From assembly GCF_030732095.1 (NCBI RefSeq), contig NZ_JAVAMQ010000013.1, positions 27,855-91,854 of the forward strand: a stretch of DNA of 64,000 bases, read 5' to 3'. Of the stretch, positions 58,130 through 64,000 are shown piece by piece. The notes beneath the pieces were generated by a model, which made no database searches, was not told where the DNA came from, and worked only from the letters and a program-made list of their open reading frames with translations. The DNA is from Paracoccus spongiarum (lineage in GTDB: Bacteria; Pseudomonadota; Alphaproteobacteria; Rhodobacterales; Rhodobacteraceae). The position numbers and the translations under genes were made by a program. Each line of letters begins with the position of its first letter. Position 1 is the first letter of the stretch.

Positions 58130-58648
58130 ATGCGGGTTCTGGGCATCGATCCGGGTTTGCGGAACATGGGCTGGGGCGTTATCACGGTCGAGGGGTCGCG
58201 GCTGGGCCATGTCGCGAATGGCGTGATCCGCACCGGCCAGGACGGGGCCGAGACGGAACTTGGCGCACGGCTGTCGGTGCTATTCCGCGGGCTTTGCGCC
58301 GTGATCGCGCAATATGCGCCCGATGCCGCGGCGGTCGAGCAGACCTTCGTGAACCGCGACGCGGCGGGCACGCTCAAGCTGGGGCAGGCGCGGGGCATCG
58401 CGCTGCTGGCGCCGGCCGAGGCGGGGTTGCAGGTGGGGGAATATGCGCCGAATGCGGTCAAGAAGACGGTGGTGGGCGTGGGACATGCCGGAAAGGAACA
58501 GGTCCAGCACATGGTGAGGGTGCAGTTGCCGGGCGTCAGCTTCGCGGGCCCGGATGCGGCGGATGCGCTGGCCATCGCCATCTGCCATGCGCATCACCTG
58601 CAGGGGCGGGCGCTGCGGGTGGTCTCGGGGCAGAGGGGGGTGGCATGA
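58130..58648 (+). CDS. ruvC: Holliday junction resolvase RuvC
   Basis: 172 residues. The catalytic acidic residues are all present: Asp7 (GIDPG), Glu70 (AAVEQTFV), Asp142 and Asp145 (PDAADALA). It cuts Holliday junctions moved by RuvAB. An AGGGGGC ribosome binding site lies before the ATG. ATGA overlap with ruvA. Confidence 0.97.
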   Translation: MRVLGIDPGLRNMGWGVITVEGSRLGHVANGVIRTGQDGAETELGARLSVLFRGLCAVIAQYAPDAAAVEQTFVNRDAAGTLKLGQARGIALLAPAEAGLQVGEYAPNAVKKTVVGVGHAGKEQVQHMVRVQLPGVSFAGPDAADALAIAICHAHHLQGRALRVVSGQRGVA

Positions 58649-59358
58649 TCGGCCGCATCGCTGGCGTGATCCTGCACCGGGCGCGCGATCAGGTGCTGAT
58701 CGATGTGCGCGGGGTGGGCTATGTCGTCCATGTCAGCGACCGCACTTCGGCCGGCCTGCCGCCGGCGGGTCAGATGGTCGCGCTGTATACCGATCTGCTG
58801 GTGCGCGAGGATCTGTTGCAGCTATTCGGATTTCCGACGCTGCTGGAGAAGGAATGGCACCGGCTTCTGACCAGCGTGCAGGGCGTCGGCGCCAAGGTTT
58901 CTCTGGCGGTGCTGGGCACACTGGGGGCAGACGGGCTGTCGCAGGCCATCGCGCTTGGCGACTGGTCGGCGGTGCGCAGGGCGCAGGGCGTGGGACCGAA
59001 ACTGGCGCAGCGCGTGGTGCTGGAGCTGAAGGACAAGGCGCCGGCGATCATGGCGCTGGGTGGCGAGCTGACCGTTGATGCCACGGTCGTGGCGGGGGGT
59101 GCGGACGGGCCGGGCATCGAGCCCGGCCCGTCCGCCGCCTCGGCGCCGGCCTCGATGGCCGGCGTCGAGGCGCGCCCCCCGGGGGCGTCGGCGCAGCGGG
59201 CGGTGGCGATTTCCGAGACGCTGTCGGCTCTTGTCAATCTCGGCTACGGCCAGTCCGAGGCGGTAGCCGCGGTGGCCGAGGCGCAGGCGCAGGATGCCGA
59301 TGCAGCCACGCCCGCGCTGATCCGGGCTGCGCTGCGCCTGCTGGCGCCAAGGGGGTGA
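58645..59358 (+). CDS. ruvA: Holliday junction branch-migration subunit RuvA
   Basis: 237 residues, about 20-30 longer than usual because of a Gly/Pro/Ala-rich linker (residues 150-185) between the helix-hairpin-helix core ([16 protein letters not shown] near residue 74, [16 protein letters not shown] near residue 113) and the RuvB-binding domain III. N-terminal OB fold [20 protein letters not shown]. It holds the junction in a square-planar form for RuvB. Confidence 0.96.
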   Translation: MIGRIAGVILHRARDQVLIDVRGVGYVVHVSDRTSAGLPPAGQMVALYTDLLVREDLLQLFGFPTLLEKEWHRLLTSVQGVGAKVSLAVLGTLGADGLSQAIALGDWSAVRRAQGVGPKLAQRVVLELKDKAPAIMALGGELTVDATVVAGGADGPGIEPGPSAASAPASMAGVEARPPGASAQRAVAISETLSALVNLGYGQSEAVAAVAEAQAQDADAATPALIRAALRLLAPRG

Positions 59359-59362
59359 TGCC

Positions 59363-59470
59363 ATGACCCGAAAACACCGCACCTGCTGCGATTGTCGCCG
59401 CAACCATCCCGTCCCTGTGTCGGCCCCGCGAACCGGTCGGCGTCCCGCGGCATGCCGGGCCATCCGATGA
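59363..59470 (+). CDS. Small Cys/Arg-rich ORF coupled between ruvA and ruvB
   Basis: 35 codons, from an ATG four bases after the ruvA stop to a TGA that overlaps the ruvB ATG as ATGA. The peptide starts [17 protein letters not shown] and has four cysteines and about ten arginines. It fills exactly the space between the two genes. It could be a real micro-protein (CxxC-like, zinc-binding) or merely a translated leader that couples ruvB to ruvA. I know no homologue. Confidence 0.4.
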   Translation: MTRKHRTCCDCRRNHPVPVSAPRTGRRPAACRAIR

Positions 59471-60498
59471 CCCAGCCCGACCCTACCCTGCGCGCCGAGC
59501 AGATGGAGGGCGAGACCGAGGATCGCGCCCTGCGCCCTCAGGCGCTGACCGATTTCGTCGGCCAGGCCGAGGCCCGCGCCAATCTGCGCGTCTTCATCGA
59601 CAGTGCCCGGATGCGCGGCAAGGCCATGGATCACACGCTGTTCTTCGGCCCGCCCGGCCTTGGCAAGACCACGCTGGCGCAGATCATGGCCCGCGAGCTT
59701 GGCGTCAATTTCCGCATGACATCCGGTCCCGTCCTCGCCCGCGCCGGAGATCTGGCGGCGATCCTGACCAATCTGGAAGCGCGCGACGTACTGTTCATCG
59801 ACGAGATCCACCGCATGAACCCGGCCGTCGAAGAGGTGCTGTATCCCGCGATGGAGGATTTCGAACTGGATCTGGTGATCGGCGAGGGGCCTGCCGCGCG
59901 CACCGTCCGGATCGAGTTGCAGCCCTTCACACTTGTCGGCGCGACCACCCGGCTGGGCCTGCTGACCACCCCGCTGCGGGACCGCTTCGGTATCCCCACG
60001 CGGCTGCAATTCTACGAGATCGCCGAACTCGACATGATCGTACAGCGCGGCGCGCGGATGCTGGGCATCGAGGCCGAGCCCGAAGGCACGCGCGAAATCG
60101 CCCGGCGTGCGCGCGGCACCCCGCGCATTGCCGGCCGGCTGCTGCGCCGGGTCATCGACTTCGCCCTGGTCGAGGGCGACGGCCGGCTGACCCGTGCCAT
60201 CGCGGATACGGCGCTGACGCGGCTTGGTGTGGACGATCTGGGGCTGGACGGCGCCGATCGGCGCTATCTGACCCTGATGGCCCAGCATTACGGCGGCGGC
60301 CCGGTCGGCGTCGAGACGCTGTCGGCGGCGCTCTCGGAAAGCCGCGATGCCATCGAGGAGGTGATCGAGCCCTATCTGCTGCAGCAGGGGCTGATCGCGC
60401 GAACCCCGCGTGGCCGCCAGCTGGCGCACAGGGCCTGGCGGCATCTGGGCCTTGACGCGCCCGCGCCCCAGCCGCAGGCCAAACTGTTCGAGGGCTGA
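59467..60498 (+). CDS. ruvB: Holliday junction branch-migration ATPase RuvB
   Basis: 343 residues. Walker [10 protein letters not shown] near residue 61, Walker [10 protein letters not shown] near residue 108, sensor 1 LVGATTRLG near residue 158, arginine finger region [11 protein letters not shown], and a C-terminal winged helix ending [20 protein letters not shown]. The start [12 protein letters not shown] agrees with other RuvB proteins. An ATG at 59452 is also in frame. It drives branch migration with RuvA. Confidence 0.97.
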   Translation: MTQPDPTLRAEQMEGETEDRALRPQALTDFVGQAEARANLRVFIDSARMRGKAMDHTLFFGPPGLGKTTLAQIMARELGVNFRMTSGPVLARAGDLAAILTNLEARDVLFIDEIHRMNPAVEEVLYPAMEDFELDLVIGEGPAARTVRIELQPFTLVGATTRLGLLTTPLRDRFGIPTRLQFYEIAELDMIVQRGARMLGIEAEPEGTREIARRARGTPRIAGRLLRRVIDFALVEGDGRLTRAIADTALTRLGVDDLGLDGADRRYLTLMAQHYGGGPVGVETLSAALSESRDAIEEVIEPYLLQQGLIARTPRGRQLAHRAWRHLGLDAPAPQPQAKLFEG

Positions 60499-60556
60499 GC
60501 GCAGCCCGGGCCACGGCCCCCGGCACTGCCCCCGACGCTGCCCGCCGGATGCAGGC

Positions 60557-61432
60557 TCAGGGGGTCAGGCCTTCGGGGTCGGGCAGGCCGTTGGCCCGCG
60601 CGGTGGCGGTCAGCGTATTGGCCAGCAGGCAGGCGATGGTCATCGGACCGACGCCACCGGGCACCGGCGTGATCGCCCCCGCGACTTCGCGCGCCGCGGC
60701 GTGGTCCACATCGCCGACCAGCCCGGCCTCGGTCCGGTTGATGCCGACATCGATGACCGTCGCGCCCGGCCTGATCCAGTCCGCCTTGACGAAATGCGCC
60801 CGCCCGACGGCCGCGATCAGGATCTCGGCCTCCCGGCACAGCTGCGGCAGGTCGCGGGTACGCGAATGGGCGATGGTCACCGTGGCGCTGTCGCGCAGCA
60901 GCAGCTGCGCCATCGGCTTGCCGACGATGTTCGAGCGGCCGATCACCACCGCCCGGCGGCCCGACAGATCGCCCAGCCTGTCGCGCAGCAGCATCAGGCA
61001 GCCCAGGGGCGTGCAGGGCACCATTGCCTTCTGGCCCGTCGCCAGCCGCCCGACATTGAGGACGTGAAACCCGTCCACATCCTTGTCGGGATCGATGGCG
61101 CCGATGACTGCCGCCTCGTCCATATGCGCCGGCAATGGCAGCTGGACCAGAATTCCGTTCACGGCCGGGTCGGCGTTGAGCCGCGCGATCAGGTCCAGAA
61201 GCTCGGCCTCGCCGGTCTCGGCGGGCAGACGATGCTCGTAGGAATTCATCCCGACCTCGCGGGTCTGCTTGCCCTTCGAGCGGACATAGACCTGGCTTGC
61301 CGGATCCTCGCCCACCAGCACGACCGCAAGCCCCGGCGTGATGCCGCGGGCTGCCAGCGCGACGACCTCGCGGGCGATGCGGGCGCGCAGGTCCGCGGCG
61401 AAGGCCTTGCCGTCGATGGGCGTGGCGGTCAT
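60557..61432 (-). CDS. folD: Bifunctional methylene-THF dehydrogenase/methenyl-THF cyclohydrolase
   Basis: 291 residues. The catalytic lysine lies in [15 protein letters not shown] near residue 55. [13 protein letters not shown] near residue 120, [15 protein letters not shown] near residue 166 (NADP site) and [16 protein letters not shown] near residue 262 are conserved. It interconverts 5,10-methylene- and 10-formyl-THF. ATGA overlap with the chorismate mutase gene. One-carbon partner of PurU in the same window. Confidence 0.96.
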   Translation of the reverse strand: MTATPIDGKAFAADLRARIAREVVALAARGITPGLAVVLVGEDPASQVYVRSKGKQTREVGMNSYEHRLPAETGEAELLDLIARLNADPAVNGILVQLPLPAHMDEAAVIGAIDPDKDVDGFHVLNVGRLATGQKAMVPCTPLGCLMLLRDRLGDLSGRRAVVIGRSNIVGKPMAQLLLRDSATVTIAHSRTRDLPQLCREAEILIAAVGRAHFVKADWIRPGATVIDVGINRTEAGLVGDVDHAAAREVAGAITPVPGGVGPMTIACLLANTLTATARANGLPDPEGLTP

Positions 61433-61731
61433 GGGCGATCTCCCCTCAGGTGGCGGTCCTCCTGCGCGATCGCAGCCTCGACCAGTTGTCGCCAGATATT
61501 CTCGAAGAGCTCGGGGTCCAGCCCTGCATCCGCGGCATGCCGACGCGCATTCGCGACAACCTGCTCGACCCGCCAGTCGATCCGGGCAGGAAGGTCGCTG
61601 CCCGCCTTGATTCGGGCGGCGCGATCGATCAGGGCGCGGCGCTGCGCGAACAGCGCGATCAGCGCCGCATCGAGGGCGTCGATCCGGGCGCGCAGCGTCT
61701 CCATGCCGGAAATGTCGTCGAACTGGCTCAT
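61429..61731 (-). CDS. Chorismate mutase, AroQ type (small monofunctional)
   Basis: 100 residues, all helical. [20 protein letters not shown] is followed by [18 protein letters not shown], carrying the conserved Arg, Lys and Glu/Gln of the AroQ fold. It turns chorismate into prephenate for Phe/Tyr. It may alternatively be a PchB-like isochorismate pyruvate lyase, whose fold is the same. The start at ATG 61731 fits the fold. An ATG further upstream would add MHGTRV. It is translationally coupled to folD. Confidence 0.85.
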   Translation of the reverse strand: MSQFDDISGMETLRARIDALDAALIALFAQRRALIDRAARIKAGSDLPARIDWRVEQVVANARRHAADAGLDPELFENIWRQLVEAAIAQEDRHLRGDRP

Positions 61732-61759
61732 CACGCGCGTCCCATGCACCCTGCCGACG

Positions 61760-62260
61760 TCAGGCGCAAGGGTCGCCGCCGCCCGCGCCGCCCATCCCGC
61801 CGTCGCGCAGCGCCTGCCGCAGCCGGGTCAGCGCCTGATGCATCTGCCGCATTTCCGCGAGCGTCATTCCGGTCGCCTCGGCCATCGTCGCCGGAACCGC
61901 CTCGGCGCGCTGCTGAAGAACCCGGCCGGCCTCGGTCAGGCTGACCAGCACGCGCCGCTCGTCCTGGTCGTCGCGATGCCTGCGCAGCACGCCCGCCGCT
62001 TCCAGCCGCTTCAGCAGCGGCGTCAGGGTGCTGGAGTCAAGGCCCAACGCCGCGCCGATCCGCCCGACGCTTTGCCGATCCTCGGCCCAGAGGGTCAGCA
62101 GCACCAGATATTGCGGATAGGTCAGGCCCAGTGGCTCAAGCAGCGGCTTGTAGGCTCGTCCGAAGGCGAGATTCAGCGAATAGACGTCAAAGCACAGCAT
62201 GGCGGGCAGGCCGGGAGATGCGACGATCGATGGCCCGATGGAGGGTGATGCGGCGGTCAT
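61760..62260 (-). CDS. ohrR: MarR-family organic peroxide sensor OhrR
   Basis: 166 residues. The redox cysteine Cys23 lies in AMLCFDVYSLN, as in OhrR (reactive Cys near the N-terminus with two tyrosines nearby). The winged helix is VGRIGAALGLDSSTLTPLLKRLEAAG and then RRHRDDQDERRVLV. A second cysteine sits at the extreme C-terminus (GGDPCA), so it may form a disulfide on oxidation. It represses the divergent ohr gene and itself. Two palindromes lie in the 106-base spacer. Confidence 0.9.
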   Translation of the reverse strand: MTAASPSIGPSIVASPGLPAMLCFDVYSLNLAFGRAYKPLLEPLGLTYPQYLVLLTLWAEDRQSVGRIGAALGLDSSTLTPLLKRLEAAGVLRRHRDDQDERRVLVSLTEAGRVLQQRAEAVPATMAEATGMTLAEMRQMHQALTRLRQALRDGGMGGAGGGDPCA

Positions 62261-62280
62261 GCGGCCAAGATAGATCGCGC

Positions 62281-62293
62281 GCGATGCAATCGC
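62281..62293. promoter_or_regulatory. Probable OhrR operator 1
   Basis: GCGAT-GCA-ATCGC, a perfect palindrome of 5-base arms that lies just upstream of the ohrR start and of the ohr -35 box. The same half-sites recur at 62330. Confidence 0.6.
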
Positions 62294-62297
62294 AAGG

Positions 62298-62326
62298 TTG
62301 ACAAACCGACGCGCCGAATTTACCTG
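62298..62326 (+). promoter_or_regulatory. Probable ohr promoter
   Basis: A perfect -35 TTGACA (62298-62303), a 17-base spacer and a weak -10 TACCTG (62321-62326). It lies between the two palindromes. Confidence 0.55.
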
Positions 62327-62329
62327 TTG

Positions 62330-62344
62330 TGCGATCAAATCGCA
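62330..62344. promoter_or_regulatory. Probable OhrR operator 2
   Basis: TGCGAT-CAA-ATCGCA, a perfect palindrome of 6-base arms overlapping the expected start of ohr transcription. It shares the GCGAT/ATCGC arms and 3-base centre with operator 1, so one dimeric factor, most likely OhrR, could bind both. Confidence 0.65.
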
Positions 62345-62366
62345 GAAGATCAATCAGGAGGACAGC

Positions 62367-62795
62367 ATGCCGACCGAGATTCTCTATCGCACCAGCGCCA
62401 CGGCCAAGGGTGGCGGACGCGACGGCCATTCGGAGGTCGATGATGGCAGCTTCAAGGCCGATCTGACCGTGCCGAAGGAACTGGGCGGTCCCGGCGGCGA
62501 CGGGCTGAACCCCGAAAAGCTGTTCGCAACCGGCTATGCCGCCTGCTACATGGGGGCGCTGCGGCACTATGCGGCCTCGAAGAAGATCAAGGTGCCAGCC
62601 GACACGACCGTGCAGGTCGGTGTGGGCATCGGTCCGCGCGACGATGGCGGCTTCGGGCTGGACGTCGACATCACTGTGGGACTGCCCGGCGTCGAGCGGG
62701 ACGTTGCCGAAGACCTGATCGCCGGCGCGCATCATGTCTGCCCCTATTCGGACGCCACGCGCGGCAGCCTGAAGATCACGCCGAAGCTGGCCTGA
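62367..62795 (+). CDS. ohr: Organic hydroperoxide reductase Ohr
   Basis: 142 residues. Reactive Cys60 is in GYAACYMGAL and resolving Cys125 in HHVCPYSDATRG. MPTEILYRTSATAKGGGRDG starts the protein. It reduces organic hydroperoxides using lipoyl thiols. CAGGAGGA lies before the ATG. Expression is probably lifted when OhrR is oxidised. A hairpin follows the gene. Confidence 0.97.
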   Translation: MPTEILYRTSATAKGGGRDGHSEVDDGSFKADLTVPKELGGPGGDGLNPEKLFATGYAACYMGALRHYAASKKIKVPADTTVQVGVGIGPRDDGGFGLDVDITVGLPGVERDVAEDLIAGAHHVCPYSDATRGSLKITPKLA

Positions 62796-62819
62796 CCCTC
62801 GCGACTGCAAGATCGGCTG

Positions 62820-62849
62820 ACAGGCCTCGTCCTCGCGGGCGGGGCCTGT
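62820..62849 (+). terminator. Terminator-like hairpin after ohr
   Basis: ACAGGCC (62820-62826) pairs with GGCCTGT (62843-62849) around a 16-base loop, 24 bases after the ohr stop. Confidence 0.6.
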
Positions 62850-62912
62850 TGGCTGGAGCGGCCTGTTTGCCGCCAGGGTCGGGGCCGCACCGTCGGGGCG
62901 GTGGCTAGGCCC

Positions 62913-62930
62913 TCATTCCCACTCGATCGT
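62913..62930 (-). other. Putative attachment site: 3' end of guaA without the gene
   Basis: Read on the minus strand these 18 bases give ACG ATC GAG TGG GAA TGA, which is TIEWE-stop, the conserved C-terminal end of GMP synthetase (E. coli GuaA ends PATIEWE). The sequence further upstream in that frame (62931 onward) does not encode GuaA. Integrases of many islands insert at the 3' end of guaA and leave a short repeat of it at the far end. This would be such a repeat, marking the left end of an island whose other end would carry the real guaA. Confidence 0.6.
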
Positions 62931-63471
62931 CCGAATTACCCATAAGTGTATGAAAACTCGATAGTAAGCGCCCGTTCTGACGGCCAATCTCCGACTGTGA
63001 GGCCGTCAAAATACTACGCTTTTGATTTCATTGAGAAAACTGCCAGAAAAAATATTTTCGCGGTTCCGGCATCTATCGATGTCAATCGCCCCTCAGACCC
63101 GATTTTTTGCCTGCCCAGCGTAACTCACGGGGACGCCCAAAAGTACCGTCAACACTCCATAGCAGGATCAACCACCGGGATCGAGCTATCGGTAGCCAAC
63201 GGGGTGCGACAGCGGAGCACGAACCCCAGTCAGACATTCAAAGTTACCGAAGATATGGGGGCATCTCTGCTAACACGCAGAGTCATATGGCATTCCGCTT
63301 TCACGCGAGCAGGGAAAAATGTAGCCTTGGTCGTGTCCTTAGAGTGCCGTCCACGTGCCGGTGCATGGGTGATCACTCCTTGCTAGGGTCAAAGTGGAGA
63401 GGCCGGCCTGCGTAGATCGATTCGCTCGCAGAGACCTCTGTCGGTCGACGTGAAGGGCGTTATAATCATCT
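62931..63471. other. Lower-GC island edge with no recognised gene
   Basis: The base composition changes abruptly to roughly even GC, with A/T-rich runs near 63005-63060. The longest frame is a 146-codon ORF (GTG 62946 to 63386) with no ribosome binding site and no recognised domain. A second overlapping frame (63107-63415) is just as open. I do not claim a gene here. Confidence 0.6.
63461..63466 (+). promoter_or_regulatory. TATAAT box five bases before the GIY-YIG start
   Basis: A perfect -10 hexamer ends five bases before the ATG at 63472. A transcript from it would begin at or next to the start codon, which implies a leaderless mRNA unless a later start is used. The -35 (near 63438) is weak. 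Confidence 0.4.
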
Positions 63472-64000
63472 ATGGCGATTTACAGCTGGCATGAGATCGG
63501 TGATGCACCCGCAGCGCCCGGGGTTTACGCTTGGTACTACACACCCGAGATCACGGTCTTCGACCTCGACCGAATCACCTCCGAGATCGTTGAACTGAAA
63601 GAAGGCCGAGGCACATCTGCGGCCAAGGATGCCGTCCGTGAATTCCTTGACGAGACGATCTTCCGTTACTTCCGTGAGCAGCCCTATTCAGCCCAACTGC
63701 GTGGTCCGTTGAAGCCTCGTTACGAAGGGAAGATGGAGCACCAGCCGACGCTATCGGAAACCTTGTTGGATCGGATCGTAGAAGATCCGGCTCGACTCGG
63801 TACGATACGCGCGGTTCTAGAAGCGTCCGCCCCCAATTTTGCTTCGCCAATCTACATTGGCATGTCAGAGCGGCTCCGAATGCGCTTGGGCAAACATAAG
63901 GCTCTGATAGAGAAGTATGGCGAGCTCCCGGATCCTGGTCTATCTGAAGAGGATCAACGCGATCACAGCTTCGCCAAGGAAGTGCGAGCGCGGAGTATCC
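63472..64000 (+). CDS. GIY-YIG-like nuclease-family protein, truncated by window end
   Basis: 176 codons are visible and the frame runs off the window. MAIYSWHEIGDAPAAPGVYA starts the chain. PGVYAWYY (residues 16-23) supplies the GIY strand and SPIYIGMSERLRMRLGKH (125-142) the YIG strand, with an Arg-rich helix after it. About 110 residues, mostly helical and acidic, separate the two strands, where 10-15 is normal. Such split GIY-YIG domains occur in mobile and defence-related genes. There is no Shine-Dalgarno site, and a TATAAT lies five bases before the ATG. Codon use is less GC-rich than in the rest of the window. The catalytic Glu and the C-terminus are beyond the edge. Confidence 0.6.
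   Translation, partial: MAIYSWHEIGDAPAAPGVYAWYYTPEITVFDLDRITSEIVELKEGRGTSAAKDAVREFLDETIFRYFREQPYSAQLRGPLKPRYEGKMEHQPTLSETLLDRIVEDPARLGTIRAVLEASAPNFASPIYIGMSERLRMRLGKHKALIEKYGELPDPGLSEEDQRDHSFAKEVRARSI

Noticed and set aside
62946..63386. 146-codon frame from a GTG in the lower-GC stretch
   Set aside because: No ribosome binding site, no recognised domain, and an overlapping frame (63107-63415) is equally open. The composition looks non-coding.

Overview
The window is high-GC, densely packed chromosomal DNA of an alphaproteobacterium. Gene content and protein sequences point to the Rhodobacteraceae, most likely a Paracoccus-like organism. The evidence is an IscR without the cysteine triad, an ALDH16-type double-domain aldehyde dehydrogenase, a sigma54-contact-less DctD, a fused MnhAB antiporter subunit, and DUF1523/DUF6638-type genes beside deoC. 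I assigned species from protein recognition only and ran no search. No rRNA, tRNA or CRISPR array was seen.

Layout. 1-2722 (+) is the 3' part of an amino-sugar catabolic operon: a GntR regulator cut by the window edge, an SIS-domain glucosamine-6-phosphate deaminase and nagA. 2719-10553 (-) is one run of seven overlapping genes read from right to left: CDP-alcohol phosphatidyltransferase, LtaS-like sulfatase/transferase, flippase-like membrane protein, NMT1/THI5-type binding protein, ABC ATPase, fused double permease and a GT4 glycosyltransferase. 10665-16256 holds cytochrome b561, icd, a Hint-domain protein, a DUF2235 lipase-like protein and an alpha/beta hydrolase, separated by several unrelated short tandem repeats. 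16421-29139 holds iscR, a Pycsar-effector-like membrane domain fused to a beta-propeller, purQ, dctBD, metZ, folE2, a UvrD/PcrA helicase and a frameshifted ArgE/DapE-type deacylase.

29263-39585 (+) is a nine-gene, tightly coupled operon: a TelA-like coiled-coil protein, an unknown protein, a glycolipid-binding-domain protein, an AAA+ ATPase, a DUF6638-type protein, a two-helix membrane protein, a DUF1523 membrane protein, deoC and an ALDH16 aldehyde dehydrogenase. The first seven look like a membrane-associated machine of unknown role. 39613-45568 is a peptide ABC transporter (dppC, dppB and binding protein on -, fused DppD-DppF ATPase on +), followed by an M20 amidohydrolase and purU. 48216-51686 is dnaE. 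51812-57834 (-) is a complete mnhAB-C-D-E-F-G Na+/H+ antiporter operon. 58130-60498 (+) is ruvCAB, with a 35-codon ORF coupled between ruvA and ruvB. 60557-62795 holds folD, a chorismate mutase and the divergent ohrR/ohr pair with two matching palindromic operators.

At 62913-62930 the strict chromosomal pattern ends in a sequence that encodes the last residues of GMP synthetase (TIEWE-stop) on the - strand, with no guaA body attached. From there to 64000 the DNA is visibly poorer in GC. It carries the start of a gene with a split GIY-YIG nuclease motif. I read this as the attachment-site edge of a genomic island integrated at the 3' end of guaA and running off the window.

The best candidates for new biology are the PycTM-propeller fusion (17218-19005), the TelA/AAA+/glycolipid-binding/membrane operon (29263-36302), the lipid-head-group plus ABC-transporter operon (2719-10553) and the island edge (62913-64000). 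A dispersed hairpin-plus-tail element occurs four times (25381, 47867, 48057 inverted, 51739), in three of four cases at or near the end of a gene.
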